From Salminus brasiliensis (Eukaryota > Chordata > Actinopteri > Characiformes > Bryconidae): a stretch of DNA of 64,000 nucleotides. The notes beneath the pieces were generated by a model, which saw only the letters and a program-made list of their open reading frames with translations, did not search any database and was not told where the DNA came from. The position numbers and the translations under genes are program-made. How positions within the stretch are numbered: position 1 is the first letter of the stretch; every line of letters begins with the position of its first letter. This document shows, piece after piece, positions 36,966 to 54,022 of the stretch. The stretch covers positions 41,235,842 through 41,299,841 of the forward strand of contig NC_132880.1 in assembly GCF_030463535.1 (NCBI RefSeq), written 5' to 3'.

Positions 36966-39900
36966 ATGAGCAAAAAACTGGGTAGGTTCAGACAAAAAAA
37001 TAAACAAGGGAACTCGCAGGGTCGTAGGCGTTAGCTAGCGCTGTTTCCTTAATTCCAATCCGGAACGAATTATTACATTTACAGATAACACATTATTAAA
37101 CGAAGTGAACTATTTATTACATTAAACATTTCCACCTTGATACTTCATAGATTTTAGATAGAATCTTATATAGCTATCAACTAGCTATATATTTCTTACC
37201 AGCTAGTGGTAATATCAGATTTACTAAGCCCTTCTGACTAGTCATGTTGCCTGGAGGGAATTTATGGCAAGCTATTTTAGCCTAAAAAGCCACCAGTGAT
37301 ACAATTCATAACTCAAGTTTTACTAGCTAGCTGGTAAAAACAGTTTTTCACAGTATAAATGCAAGTTTCAGTGATGAAATGTTATTAGATCTACAGATCT
37401 ACAAAGCTAGTCATTATCTTTATTTAATTCTGACTAGTCAAATGTTACCATAGATTTACATGGAATCTTAATCTCTATAATTACATTTGTACTATTAAAA
37501 AGCCAAATATATCTACATATCAAATATATCTACATAGATACAAAGATATACATTTTTTACAAGTAAAAATGTAAATACAATGTCTACACTGCAATTGTTA
37601 TTATTAGTCCAAACCAGACTGTAGATATTTTAGTGCAACTGCAGATTTAGCCTAAAATGCTCATTTTTACTAGTTAAGACTTGAATTCAGGATCTTTTCA
37701 ATGCACTCATGCTTTTTGTTTAGTAGAACTTCTAACTTTAGATATCAACAAATAAAACTTTACTAGTAATCAGATCTACAAAACTATAAAGCCATTCTGA
37801 CTAGTCATATTTTCAGGACAACATATTCTCAATGTAATTTTGACTAGTTATATGTTACTAGTGATCATTACAATTTTAGTCTCAATAAACATTGAGTAAA
37901 CATTAAATATCGGCTTCATTGCACTTTATGATAATACGACTTGCCATGATATACTGATAACATACAAAATATTAATTGACATAGGAAACAAATCCTAATG
38001 TACAACAGTAATAAGAAATGGGACAATGTCTAGATGGTAAATCATCACTGATCAGTAATAGTGAACATCAAGTTTTTTTTTTAAGTATCATAAGTGCCAT
38101 GTCTAAGTTATCTAACTGAGTTGTACAGCTGGGATGCTATTGGTTCTGCAGCTGTATGCAGTGAAATGGCTGACTTTATTCATTACCTCATTATGTCTTT
38201 TTTTATTATAGTCTAACCTGTTTGTCTGTTCTCAGAGTTGTCCTTCAGTGTTGAGGATATCCTTACATTACCACAGCTCCCTTGTAAGCCATCGTCATTT
38301 GACTGTTGGTATTTAAATATCACCAATCACGAAGTCTTAGTTCACAGATTAACAGTAGAAAATTTGGAAAGGATTTTATTGTTTCATCATTTCTGTATAT
38401 AATTTTTTAGATTAAGCAGATAACTACAGTCCTCTGTAAAGTGGAAATGTTTATGTTCCTACAGTCAGTGAGAAAGAACCAAAAATAGAGGAGTTGCTGA
38501 GCAAACTCAGAAAGTTGCAGCAAGGTCAGCATGCCCACATCACTTAACACTTAGCGTTATCTTGTTATTCTCTCTGTACTGCACCAAACCATGAAGGTAA
38601 CTTTCACAAGCCCTGGTAGGGTAGATTATTGGTTTTTTTATTTGTAATACTGCAGATACACTAATCAGCCATAAAAATAATACCACCTGTCTATTATTAA
38701 ACAAGGTCCCCCTTGGGCCGCCACAACAAACCTGAGAATTTTAGGCATGGACTCCACAAGACCTCTGAAGGTGTCCTGTGGTATCTGGCACCAAAGCGAA
38801 GCAGATCCTTTGAAGTTGTGAGGTGGGGCATCCATGGATTGCTTCAGTGAGCCTTAGGTGCCCATGATCCTGTTGCTGGTTCCCAAATGGTTACTTTCTT
38901 GAAATAATTTTGGTAGGTACTTTCCACTGCATACCAGGAACATCCCACAAGACTTGTCTGATATTGTCATCACAATTTGACCCTTGTCAAAGTGTCTCAG
39001 ATCCTTATGCTTGGCCATTTTTTACTGCTTTCAACACATCACCGTCAAAATACTAACTTCACTTTCTGCCTAGTATGTGCCACCCCAGGTCCAGTGGTAT
39101 TATTGCTATGGCTGTATTTTTGTGACACATCTCTTTGCATATGTTATGCCACTGGTAGCCAAGCTAGTTCTTGAAGAGGAAGTTAAGGAGGCCTGTTCCC
39201 TCAGAAATACTTTGCATGATGAAGAGGATGCTTGTAAGTATACTAGGGATACTAATACTTAACTAATGAATTGTGTGAGAATGTGTTTGTATATTATGTT
39301 ATTGTGCAAAACATTATCTGCATATATAATGGAGTTCATCCACACAACCACAATAATAATAAAGCATTCAGTCAGACAATATTTAACTATATACTGTTTC
39401 CTGCTTTCACAGTGAGCATTGAGGTTTTAAAGCTTCAGGATACTTTGAATGAAAAAGATGGTAAAGTGCACTGTTTCAAACAAACCTTATTCAATAGGAC
39501 TCTATAAACATAGAGTGATTTTGAAACGCCTATGTAATACGTAACAGTGATTTTAATACGCCTATTTTGTTCTTGTTCATGTGATAAAAGAGATAGGTCA
39601 ATCTCTGCAGCTAAAATGTGAGGACCTTGAACAGGAGTCACAAAGGTGAGCATGGGTATTCATAAACAAAATACACATACATACATACACATACACATAT
39701 TTTCCCAATTTGCCAGATGCATTCTGTTTATGTATGCTCTAAGGTTGCACAGCCTTCACTTCATTACATTATCTATTACAGAGAGAGGTGAATTCCAGTG
39801 TCTGATGTAGAGGGTTGATCATACTGCCTACTTCTGCTATAAACATTTTCAGCGGTTTCACACAATACTACCTAACTGAGATTGTGAAGGCTAGCACCTG

Positions 39901-42479
39901 CTTTCTCCGTGACATATGATGTCACACTCTTTCAAATATGTCACAGTAATGGGGTTTGTAAAGCTCTATTTAAAGTGTGAAGTGTCCAATGTGATTGATG
40001 AGCACCACAGCTGTGAAAAAGCTGTTAGCATGTCTCGTTGTGCTGTCTTTGATGGTCCTGAGTCTGCTACTAGATGAATGTGGTTGAAAGGGGTCAGATT
40101 TTATATTGCTCACTTAAAGCGACATTATGTAGCAATTTTATCTCAAAATAACAACTTATAAAATGTAAATAATGTTCTTAGTACACTGACTTGGCGTCTC
40201 TGCCATTGCCACTCCGGGTGGAGCTGCACAAGACCTCTCATGAGAACTGTGTAACCATAGTTACACAGTCATATTTGTGTACAATCCCGTAATGTGGCTT
40301 AACAGTCCACATCCTTTTTTCACTTTCAGTGCCAGTTCTGTATCTCTCAGCCTGTCCAAAAATGTAAAGCATGTCGTTCAGGGGTTTGCTGCTTAGCAAA
40401 AATTATTTAGCTCACATAAAAAATATTTGTAGCTTTGGAAATGGGTAGAAAACTACACATGATAATCTATTATAATTAGTTTTTACATTTCTGGAGATTT
40501 ACATATTTACAGGAGATTCTGTTGCACTGCTAAAGAAAGCTTGACTTGGTTAAGGAAATATGCTAACAGCAGCAACACATTCACACGTGTTGTGTTTATT
40601 TTAATCAACTGATTGTCTTCCCACACCTCTCTGGCATTCTTTGGTGTGGGTTGGGTTGTTTGGGGCATTTCAGGGTGGGATCTGTGCTGAGGTAGTATAG
40701 GAATTCAGTTTAATTAAATTCAAATGTATTTATATTCATTTATCTATTTATATGAATGTTGTCACAAAGCAGCTTTACACAGATCTGGGTCTGAGCCTCT
40801 TTTGAGTAAGCCACTGGCAACAGTGGAGGAAAAACTCTCTCAGATCAAAAGAAACTTCCTCAGATCGAGAAGAACAGTTGCAGTACAGAGTACTAAGAAA
40901 TAAAACTGCTTTGAACTACCTCACACATTCATGTATTCTGTAGGTGTCATAATTTTGATTGGCCACAATATAATGATGAAACTCAAATATAGTTATTTGC
41001 CCAAACCAAAAAAAAACGTTTGATAATGAGTGATGTGAGGGCAAGAAGTGTGGGGGTGGATATTGTGTTGGTTGTTTAGATTGTGGTGGTGGGAAATTTA
41101 ATTTTTTTTTTTGGTGTTAGGTGGGTGGGGTGGGATTTGTTTTGCTTCATGACATCATAGGCAGCTGTACACACTTAGATGAAAGCCTAGATTGTGTGAC
41201 CTACCCACAGTGAAATTGTAAGATTTATGATCCCATTAATAGGACATAGGCTTCTTAGCATTCAACATAGCCCTTAAATGTTTTTGTTCAAATGCAGCTC
41301 CCAACCCTGGAGCTGTGATCCAAACTTGCAACAGCAAGAGGAGAAGGAGAATAGAGGAACATGTTCACAGTGTGAATAATAAGATTTGGTATGGTAACCA
41401 GTTATGAGTCCTATTATCCTATATGAAGTTGTAAGCTGGGTGACCTTAACAGGATTGAGGTTTCTGTTGTAAGTGTATTTGGTTGTGAGGGGTTAAGGTT
41501 CTACTATGTCACCCGAATGTCTTTTTAATATTGATATTTGTATGGAAAATCATTGTACCTGCTGTCTTGAATCTTCATGGGTAAGAGGAAGGTTTACGAT
41601 GGGATTCGGTAAATGGATTAGTTTAGATGAAACTGGATGTATGGTTAGTTATGATTTTTTAGGGGGTAGTGTAGTAGGGAATCCGAAACTTGAGACTCAG
41701 GAAAAATTCGGTATTACTATTATATCTATTATCTATACTGTTATGTCTATATTATCATTATTATTATCATCATTATTAGTTCAAAAAAGGAAACTATATC
41801 GAATGGTATGTAAAAGGACCTGGACAAATTTAAAATAGGGGCATTTTATTTGTATACAAAGAATTTGATTATTGTCTATGTAGCATTAATTAGTGTCAGT
41901 GTAATGCTACATTTACTGTTGCTCTAGAGATGCTGGTCTGTGGTTGCATAGGTCACTGAACACATTTAACTCTCTGGTAGGATGAAGTTTGAGAATCAAC
42001 TGCAGCAACTGATGGGACAGCACAAGAACCTATGCAATGTATTTGTAAGTAGCTCTAAAATAAAACAAGGGAATGATCAGTAAGGACTTGAGACCTAATG
42101 TCTTATGATTTATATGCCTGTGAATTTCTTTGCACATTTATGATGTGACACACTCTATACATGCTCTTCAGATGCATTGTTCTTCCAGTCTGTATCCTTT
42201 TGTATTTCTCAGACTCCAGAGAGACTGCCCTTGGAGGTACAATCTGCTGAATACACTACACAGCAGTTACTGAAAGCTGGTAGGTAATTGTATGTAACCT
42301 TGTAACCAAAATGTCTTCATCAGTTTGTTTTTTTGTTGGTCATGGGTGTGTTTTTTGGTATAGAAAACCAGATGTTGGAGCAGGTAGCACATCTGCAGGA
42401 GGAGCTGAGTAAAGCACAGGCTTCAGATTCTGCGACACTGATGCATGATGAATCATTTACACATATCCTGCATACTTAA
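36966..42479 (+). CDS. syce1: Synaptonemal complex central element protein 1
   Basis: Ten exons keep phase: 36966-36981 (ATG), 38236-38283, 38465-38524, 39159-39233, 39413-39460, 39591-39645, 41298-41369, 41981-42044, 42213-42279, 42364-42479 (TAA). They total 621 nt, or 206 aa. SYCE1 is a coiled-coil protein of the synaptonemal-complex central element and is needed for meiotic synapsis. The best family evidence is the stretch LMGQHKNL followed by TPERL and then QQLLKAE, which matches the mammalian LMGQHKDL...PERL...EQLLK region in order and spacing. Almost all the rest is Glu/Lys/Leu/Gln-rich heptad-like helix. Exon 41298-41369 uses a weak donor (GTGTGA) and is the least certain. The protein is much shorter than mammalian SYCE1 (about 350 aa) because it ends soon after this motif. 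The gene is tail-to-tail with fam83h. Confidence 0.85.
37150..37900. repeat. Diffuse repeat with TGACTAGTCA palindromes in syce1 intron 1
   Basis: CTGACTAGTCA recurs at about 37226, 37431 and 37798, with variants TTTGACTAGTTA near 37841 and TTTACTAGTAA near 37760. AGATCTACA(AA)-type phrases repeat between them. This looks like an old, decayed tandem or inverted array. Confidence 0.5.
38650..39085. mobile_element. Tc1-like deletion derivative in syce1 intron
   Basis: ATACACTAATCAGCCATAAA at 38656-38675 is the terminal repeat of the family also seen at 34588 and 62560-62878. Internal text such as ACTGCATACCAGGAACA and CCCTTGTCAAAGT matches the 62-kb copy. No intact transposase. It ends just upstream of exon 39159-39233. 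Confidence 0.65.
40710..40905. repeat. Fish dispersed repeat, also at 530-680
   Basis: Both copies share GTCACAAAGCAGCTTTACACA preceded by a TCAAATTTATTTGTATAG-like phrase. These are common teleost sequences without coding capacity. The copy at 530-680 lies in the first intron visible in the window. Confidence 0.55.
41506..41838 (+). other. Open frame of 110 codons with one predicted membrane segment
   Basis: An uninterrupted ATG-to-stop frame in a syce1 intron. It has a Cys-containing N-terminal half (CTCC) and then a long hydrophobic Ile/Ser/Leu run at about residues 69-91, followed by a basic tail (KRK, CKR). This layout resembles the end of a viral-type or cellular single-pass membrane protein, so a decayed retroelement envelope remnant is possible. 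I cannot match it to a family, and it may be chance. Confidence 0.25.
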
Positions 42480-44340
42480 GAGACATCCATCCTCACATAA
42501 AATGTACTATCTGCACTTGCTCATAGAGGTATTTTATTAACTATATTCTTATTCTTATTATTATTGCTGTATAATTGTTGTTAATATTATTATCATAATG
42601 GTTGCAGTTGACGAGTATATAAAAAGTAAAAAGTACAAGGTCATCTATTCAGAATTGTTTTTATTTGTTAATATAATACAAAAGGTACTAAATGTTTGAC
42701 TGAATTTCTCAAAAATTCAAAAAGATGACAAAATTCTCTGCTCATATCCATAATCAGCATTATCAGCAATTTGAAATTTGATCATACTTCTATATCAAAC
42801 ATCTAGTGTGTTACAGCATGCATCTTTTTGGATGCTCTGGAAGTTCTTTGGTTGTCGGTAATACCAGTCTGTCTGGTAGTATAATTATAACTTTGCACTG
42901 ACAAAATAGAGCCTAAGCCTGGTCCTGAGACTGTTCAAAACTGTCTTTGTAATGACATGGTTAACCTTGAAATGTCAACTTCTAGTCATACATTCATATA
43001 CTATATGCATGTATCTTACACAAGTATATTCCACATAAGAACAGTAAGGTCAACAACGTGCTACAAACTTAACAGTAAATGCTTATGCCAAATGCAAATC
43101 CACCAAAATGAAATCTTATTTTTTTAATCCTCCATCTATGGCGATATTGCAAAACTAACAATTTTGACTTAACTGCCCAAATACTCATGGGCAATGTGGT
43201 TTCTGAATGAGTTTGTTATAAATATCCACATGTTTCTTAATTGTTTGTTGATGTTGGGGTAGGACCTGACTCTACTGTACTTAGCTTAGCTTTATTAAAA
43301 AAAACAAAATGCATGATTTCCATCTTAATAGCAACCTTTGTAGTTGTTAACAAATCTCAATACAACTTGCTTTGTCCTGCACATTTCCTGTTCCTCATTC
43401 TGTCAGTGTCTTTTTAAAAAATTCCACTCACACCCAGTCTGTTCTACCTCTCTCATACCATCCAACTCTACATTCTAATGTTGTTTTGTTTCACTCAAAC
43501 TGAGGTTTTGTTCCAAACCAACCCTGATGTCCGTATTCCATTGGCACAGCTAAACCACAGGTGTGGTTCCAATGTGACGTGTCTTGGGAGTGTATAATTT
43601 TCAGTTTTTTGCATGCCATGCTGGAACGTCTGTCTAGGCATGTTAGTTCACTTCACCACACTTGAGAATGGCGCAATATTGACGACTCACAAACACTGAG
43701 CTCTGACACATATACATACCAGTTAAAAAGGAACATCTCTAAGGAACCAGTAGGAAAGAGTTGAGAGATGCCTCTCAGAATGCAAACACTTGTTTGGCAT
43801 GTTGAGTGTCGGTCTATCCAGCAGGGATAATGTTTGATTTCTATTATAAGGCAGCATGTGCTGATGCCTTATAAGGGCAGAGTTTGTTGACTCTGGGCTC
43901 AGATTGGCACAGTCTGGGGAATATTCCTCCCGCTTCAGTGAGACTCCTCATATTTGAGGTTGTGCAGTTTCCATGGTCTGTTTATGAGTTTTGTGTCTTT
44001 TTCAGTGACTGGCACTTTAGTGAGGCACTGTTTGTGAGTTTTGTGAGGTCTCATCATTTCGCAGACTGTACACCCTTCCGCCATGTTTTGTTATCCAAGG
44101 TTATTCCCCATCTGTTGAGAGGTAGAAGGACAAACACGTGAGTGGAACAAGATCTCATCAACCAACAACCTGTTCCCATAAAGAGTGAGTGAGATTGTGT
44201 TGCATGCTGGCCAGTACGCAAGGTCAAATAAAATGGTTTTGCAAAGTAAACCTATTTACTAAATAGATGATTGATTGAGATACTAACTTGTAATAAAATA
44301 TGTAAGTTATCCAGTAAACTGTGCAAAAACAAACTAAATA
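42480..44340. other. Intergenic stretch between convergent syce1 and fam83h
   Basis: AT-rich DNA presumably including the syce1 3' UTR. I see no coding exon that I can support. The 85-codon frame at 43884-44141 has no splice or homology support. Confidence 0.4.
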
Positions 44341-44353
44341 AATAAAACACCTT

Positions 44354-44359
44354 TTTATT
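44354..44359 (-). terminator. Probable fam83h poly(A) signal
   Basis: Plus-strand TTTATT is AATAAA on the minus strand, 53 bases after the fam83h stop codon. This implies a very short 3' UTR. Other AATAAA matches further downstream could be used instead. Confidence 0.4.
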
Positions 44360-44411
44360 ACACAATTGATAATTTTTTCAATTCAGAATTATATTGTAAA
44401 ATTATTATTTT

Positions 44412-48659
<4,248 letters not shown>

Positions 48660-48681
48660 GATGGTGCAGGGGGCACAATCT

Positions 48682-51600
48682 AAAACAGAAATATTTATAC
48701 ATGACAAAAATCTCATGCCATTGAAAGTGTCTAAAAGTCTCCAGCTTCAGATTCAGAACCCTTGATAAATTGTTAATCTTTGTGAGCTGTCTTACTTTAG
48801 CTGTGATATTACGGCCATGCATAAGTCGATTCATTCATAGCAAACTTCTGGGGAAACTCACGAACATGTGAAATTTCTGTTGCTTGTGCCATTTGCCAGT
48901 TGACAATCTATTAACAAGGTCAAAGCTCTAATATGTTATATGAAGCTGAGTGTTTGCATGTGTTTGTACTGTGAAGATCACCATGGAAACATGGTTTAAG
49001 GGTTTAGTGTGACTCACTGTGGGTAAGAGGAGAGTCATGAAAGGACAAAGCATGGGGAAATTAGAGGGAAGTGTAGCTGAATCATATGTACCACGCTACA
49101 TTTTAATGCACAAAAAGTCACAGCGCATACTCTTCTTAGCAATGCTGAGGAAGGAATGCATCTTTAATTGAGACAACAAAGAGTGTTGATGCTTACAGCA
49201 GTAGCAGGTTCTACAGGGTCAGTGTTGTTTGCTGTGTCACTTTTCCAACAACAGGAGTGGTATTTCAAGAATCATCAAAACCATTTAAGTCTGTACATTT
49301 CCTCATTTGTTCATCTGGAATTTTACTTAATCTTGAAAATGAAAATGGAAAATTTACTTTCATTAGATAGAACAAAAAGTGAGTTCTTGAAACACTCTTC
49401 ATCTTTGATGTAAATATATATGTATTAAGCCTGCAGTAAAAAAATGCCTGAACCTAGTGGCTGGTATTCTCAGTAGTCAATCTAAAATGAGTCTCCCAGC
49501 AAGCAGACACAAGCCTGGGCATGAGGCTCAATGTTTCCTGAAGTTTCAACAATGCACATTTGTTTAGGTATGCTAAAGGGTGACTGTTGGCTTACACTAA
49601 ACATTATTAAGTAGCTAAATTAGCCCTTAAATAGACTTAGAATTATGACTTTCACAGAAAACTGGGGAAGATAAATGAAATGCCTGCACCTTACACAAAG
49701 GTTTCTTAATGTTAGAAGTCAAATGCAAACATGCCAAAAACAATTGACTACACAGCTTCCCGAGCCATGAAAGGTGAATCTGAACAACTATAGTCCATTG
49801 TCTTTCTATATCTGTTGAGAAACAACATATATTAAACATGTATGCAGCTTTGAAAAGGTGTCAACAGGCCGTGCTCTGGTTGTTTTCAGTTCTTATTGAT
49901 TTATTTGTTTTTGGTGTTTTTCCAAGATCTGTTATCTAAATCAGGGCAATAACCTTCAGCAGACTACTGAAATAATCTTTTTACAGTAATAATGTTTAGT
50001 CTACTTGAAAACCATTAAAAAAAAAGACATTTTTGTTTTAATATAACCAGGATGGTTAAAGAAATCAAACTCTTTACAAAATGGCAATTAAAAACAAATT
50101 TCAGCCCTAGTAAGTGAAACTAACTGCCAACTGCTGAGTAACTCATGTGACAAGGCAAGTCATTTACATTTAGCAGTGTCTACAACAGAGCTTTACACTA
50201 TAACCTCTTATTAATGTGATAAATCTGACCAATGCAGATTTAACCAGTAACCACAAGCTTAATCAGATGATTAATTTCACCAAAACATTCAAGATTTAAT
50301 TTAACCTTACTCATTTTTACAACACGACCTGTTACGTTGCGTTTTACAGCACTGGGTATTGGGAAACACTGAGTCAAAGGTTATTGCTTATGTCTCGAGG
50401 GTTTGTCCAAACTACTATCCAGGACTAATCATACAATCATAATTAGTCATGATTTCTCCTTAAACATACAATTAATATGCATATAATTCCAAATAACAGA
50501 CACATCATGCTGCACATTCAAATATATCCACTAAGGTAGTGTTGAGATACCTAGTGTCTTGAGATCTAGAATATGTGTTTTGGTAGAATTTGCAAGGAAT
50601 GCACCATTATTATTTATATGTTATGCCTAATACAAAAACATCTACCACTACTATCGTCTGCTATTAGACAAGATGTCACACGTTTAATTGACATAGCTCA
50701 TGTTCATAACAATAGAAATGTGCTTGACCATCATAAAGAGACAAAAAGGCTAAAATAGTCCCCATTAAGATTCTGGGCATATCTCATACTTTGGCACATT
50801 GTTTTGATCTCTGTGTGGATCACTGATACCTCAAACTCTTACTGTTCCTCCTTCCTGGTACAGACTTTCCTTATTTGGCAAATACCAGTTTTGACTCTGT
50901 TCCTTTTAACAAGTAAAACTGACACAAAAACAACGGTCTCTCTTTCAAAGACTGCTGACTCTTTATATGCTCCATTAGGAATATATGTACACAAGTTAAC
51001 ATTTAATCAGGTACTAAGTGTTTTTTTATAGAAATAATGAAATTCTTCTGAGATTCTTTGAAGATTAGCTAATGTCCACTCTTCTGGTGTTTTAGTACAT
51101 GCTGGTACTGGCCTGACACACCACTAAAATATGCTTGGTATAAGAATTATAACTTTGCCTCTGGATGTATTACAGCGAAATGAATTCTGACGACTATAAA
51201 CTACACGTTTGGTTTAGGGTTTGGTATATTTATATATACACATACATATATATATATTTGGTAAATGATACTGGAACACTTGGTACTGGAGTCTTTGCTT
51301 TGTTTTCTCAGGACTAGAGATCATATGCCTTGCATTATGTGCCATATAGCCCATTCATTACCTCAAGAGGAAAATCATTTGTTGCAGTGATTCCTGTGGA
51401 GTCCAGGCTACCAGAGTTATTGAGTGGAATAGCCCTTCATTGTAACTAGCTATAGGTATGCTGTATTTCTTTTCTGGCCATCCCTTGCTTTGACTCCATC
51501 CAGGAACAATTACCCCATTCCTCTTAAAACCCCAAAGCCTTATTGCTACACTTGGAAGTGCAGTTGTCTGACTTTATTACGTTATTGCTGTTGACTGCAT

Positions 51601-52662
51601 GCAACTGTTTTATATTCAAAAAACATTTCTTTCATGAAGGCAGAGCTTTTGAGTCTAATCTCTTTTCCAAATGATTCCAAGAATGACAACTTTATATATA
51701 TATTTAGAAACTGCCCTGCCAAGCTAAGCCAAGGCCTGTTATTTCTAAACTGACTCTCTGATCTATGCCTCTATTAACTTTGCCCTGGATTTATTTTGTC
51801 TTCACAGTTTAAGGCCTTGCTTATTTAAAATGCAAATACAAGTCATAAGAGTTTGCAGGGTTTGTTTTAATACGAGAAAACATGACCCATAATAATAAAT
51901 CATACCATGTTAGTCTTAACATAGTTATGACTGCAGTCTCGGCAGCAGGCGAATACTGTTAGAGGCCCAATGGGGATATGAAAACACAACATTCAACATG
52001 TGGTATGATTCTTTATTTAAACCTTAACACCACATTTGCTATTCAGACACTGATGACTGCTAATCTAAGGGGTGCTGTTACTTATGTAAGGCATATAAAA
52101 TGCACATGATAATATATGACATGTATATTATGTAATAGGATTAGTATATTTAAAACTATTCTATATACTTTTAATTAATTAAAGCCTCAAAAACATTTTA
52201 GTATTGATCTCAGATGAGTGTAATGCAGAACGCCAGGGCTCAGAATGAAAACTCTAGGCTATATTTATGAATGCAGGAGATTTTATTATGATTAGTATCT
52301 CCTTAACACACTTAACACGCCTTTACAATGCATTTATGTGATCTGTTCGTCCTTTGTCAAACAAATGATGAACCCTACCTTCAGCTAATCAGAAAAACAC
52401 GCCCTGAAACTTTTTTCTTCAGAGCTGCTGATTCTGCTGATCACTGGTTTACCTTCTAGTTTGCTTCCAAATGACCGGATTCTGCACAGACCGACTGCAT
52501 TATGAATGATTTACTGTGGCCAGTGGCCTAAATCCTATTCACATTACTGTACGGAAAGTCTGCTTTGTCAACCGTCTTTGCGGATTTCCTTTTCGGATGA
52601 AGAACTCTCAAGGTGTGAGAGAGGGAGAGAGAGAGAGGCTAAGCTCCTGATTTTCTTCTTAC
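48682..52662. other. Probable first intron of fam83h
   Basis: No coding exon is supported. The stretch contains AT-rich DNA and a few short ORFs without splice support. The segment 51300-51950 has a long unique-looking appearance that could hide regulatory DNA, but I cannot show it. Confidence 0.35.
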
Positions 52663-52960
52663 CTTCCAGTCGTGAGCACAAGCGGTTTGAGCAACTTTTT
52701 CCACCCCTCAGACAGACTCCTTTTCCCCCGCTCCACCGATCGTGTCCTCGCCGCGTTACATTCCTGCTGCTGGGAGAGACCCCACCCTGCACTAATTCAG
52801 CTGTAAGGCTAAAACCAGCCCCGGCTAAACCTGTTCGAGCTCGGTCGAAGCTCGTCCGGCCGTTTATGCCCCGTAAAGATAACACGGCTCAGTGCGAAGG
52901 GAGCTGCTCTTCCCGTCTTTGAATTTCTTTAACTCCTCCCAACTTTCCCTCAGCGTCAAC
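52663..52960 (-). promoter_or_regulatory. fam83h: Probable fam83h non-coding first exon and promoter
   Basis: On the minus strand a strong donor (CTGGAAG followed by GTAAGAAG; exon end at 52663) closes a CG-rich segment, in contrast to the AT-rich flanks. Splicing to the acceptor at 48680 would supply the missing 5' UTR. The open frames across it on either strand overlap and look like by-products of GC content. This assignment is an inference from position, composition and splice site. Confidence 0.4.
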
Positions 52961-53389
52961 GTTCAAAGCGGCGCAGAGCCGTCAGGGCATATCCAGCACT
53001 GAGCAGCAAGCCAAACCAGAAGCCATACGATGTGGAAAGTTGCTCTCGGTTTTTTCCAGGGCTTAGAACTTTCCTCTCTCATATCCTCGGCGCAGGCTAG
53101 TGTGCCCCAGGAAAGTACTCCATATCCCAGGTTGCCCCGCTGCAGGGCCTCCTTTGTGTGGTAGGATGGTGGAAAGACAGTTGGTGGACAAACACAAAGG
53201 CATGACCCTGAAACTGTTGGCTCACCACTGAAATATATACATTGCTGGTGTTGATGAGAGCAGCAGTCAAGCATTCAAGCCTGTGCCTGCCTTTCACCTT
53301 AGAATGAATCCTCGCTTTATTATCTGGTCTAATGACACGTCTGGATTCACATGACTAAATAGACTAAAGCATAAAGGTGCTTCGGATGG

Positions 53390-53870
53390 TTCCCTGAGGA
53401 ATGCCTTAGAGGAGGTTTTTGAGCTAGTTTGTAATAGAGATGTTTGAGGGTGAAGAACCTCTAAATAATCTTGAAGATTTACAAAAACCTTTACAAAAAT
53501 TAAGGTTCTTTGAAAGCGATTCCATAAAGAATCATTTATTCTAAATTATATTTTCCTTGGTTCAAAGTACTTTACAAAAATAAAGGTTCTTCAAATGGTT
53601 CTGTGAGCAATTTCATTGAAGAAACCACGTTTGATTCCATAAGGAACAAGTATGTTATAGAGATGTGTGAGGGTGAAGAACCTTCACTTAATGTAAAGGT
53701 TCTTTACAAAAATAAAGGTTCTTCAAATGGCTCATTGAGCAATGTCATAGAGGAACCACTTTTGGTTCCTAAAAGAATCATGCTTGTAATCATGTTGAGT
53801 GTGAAGAACCTTATAACAGACTGAAGAACCAAAAAAGTATTTTCTATGGTATCAGTCAGAAACATTTGAA
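53390..53870. repeat. AAGGTTCTTCAAATGG tandem/dispersed repeat
   Basis: Several diverged copies of AAAGGTTCTT(C/T)AAATGG, TTTGGTTCC and TGAGGGTGAAGAACC follow one another. A related piece lies at 57750-57930. I recognise the GGTTCTT phrase as a common teleost non-coding repeat. The short open frames here are artefacts. Confidence 0.6.
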
Positions 53871-53983
53871 CAGCTTTACTGAAGATTATGTCCTGGTAAT
53901 TTGTAATCTGACCTCTACAGTGGTTGTCATTTGTACTGCATGCTTCAGTCACTTAGATATCATTATACTATAGCCTCTGTGTG

Positions 53984-53988
<5 letters not shown>

Positions 53989-54019
<31 letters not shown>
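53989..54019 (+). repeat. (TC)n microsatellite
   Basis: Pure CT dinucleotide run of about 30 bases. A separate AT run lies at 54691-54713. Confidence 0.95.

Positions 54020-54022
<3 letters not shown>

Noticed and set aside
52506-52922. Open frames of 138 and 105 codons on opposite strands
   Set aside because: Both are by-products of CG-rich promoter-like sequence; neither has a convincing coding pattern.
52963-53297. Minus-strand frames of 103 and 66 codons near the promoter-like block
   Set aside because: Overlapping frames without homology or splice support.
53603-53824. 73-codon plus-strand frame
   Set aside because: It lies wholly within diverged copies of the AAGGTTCTT repeat.
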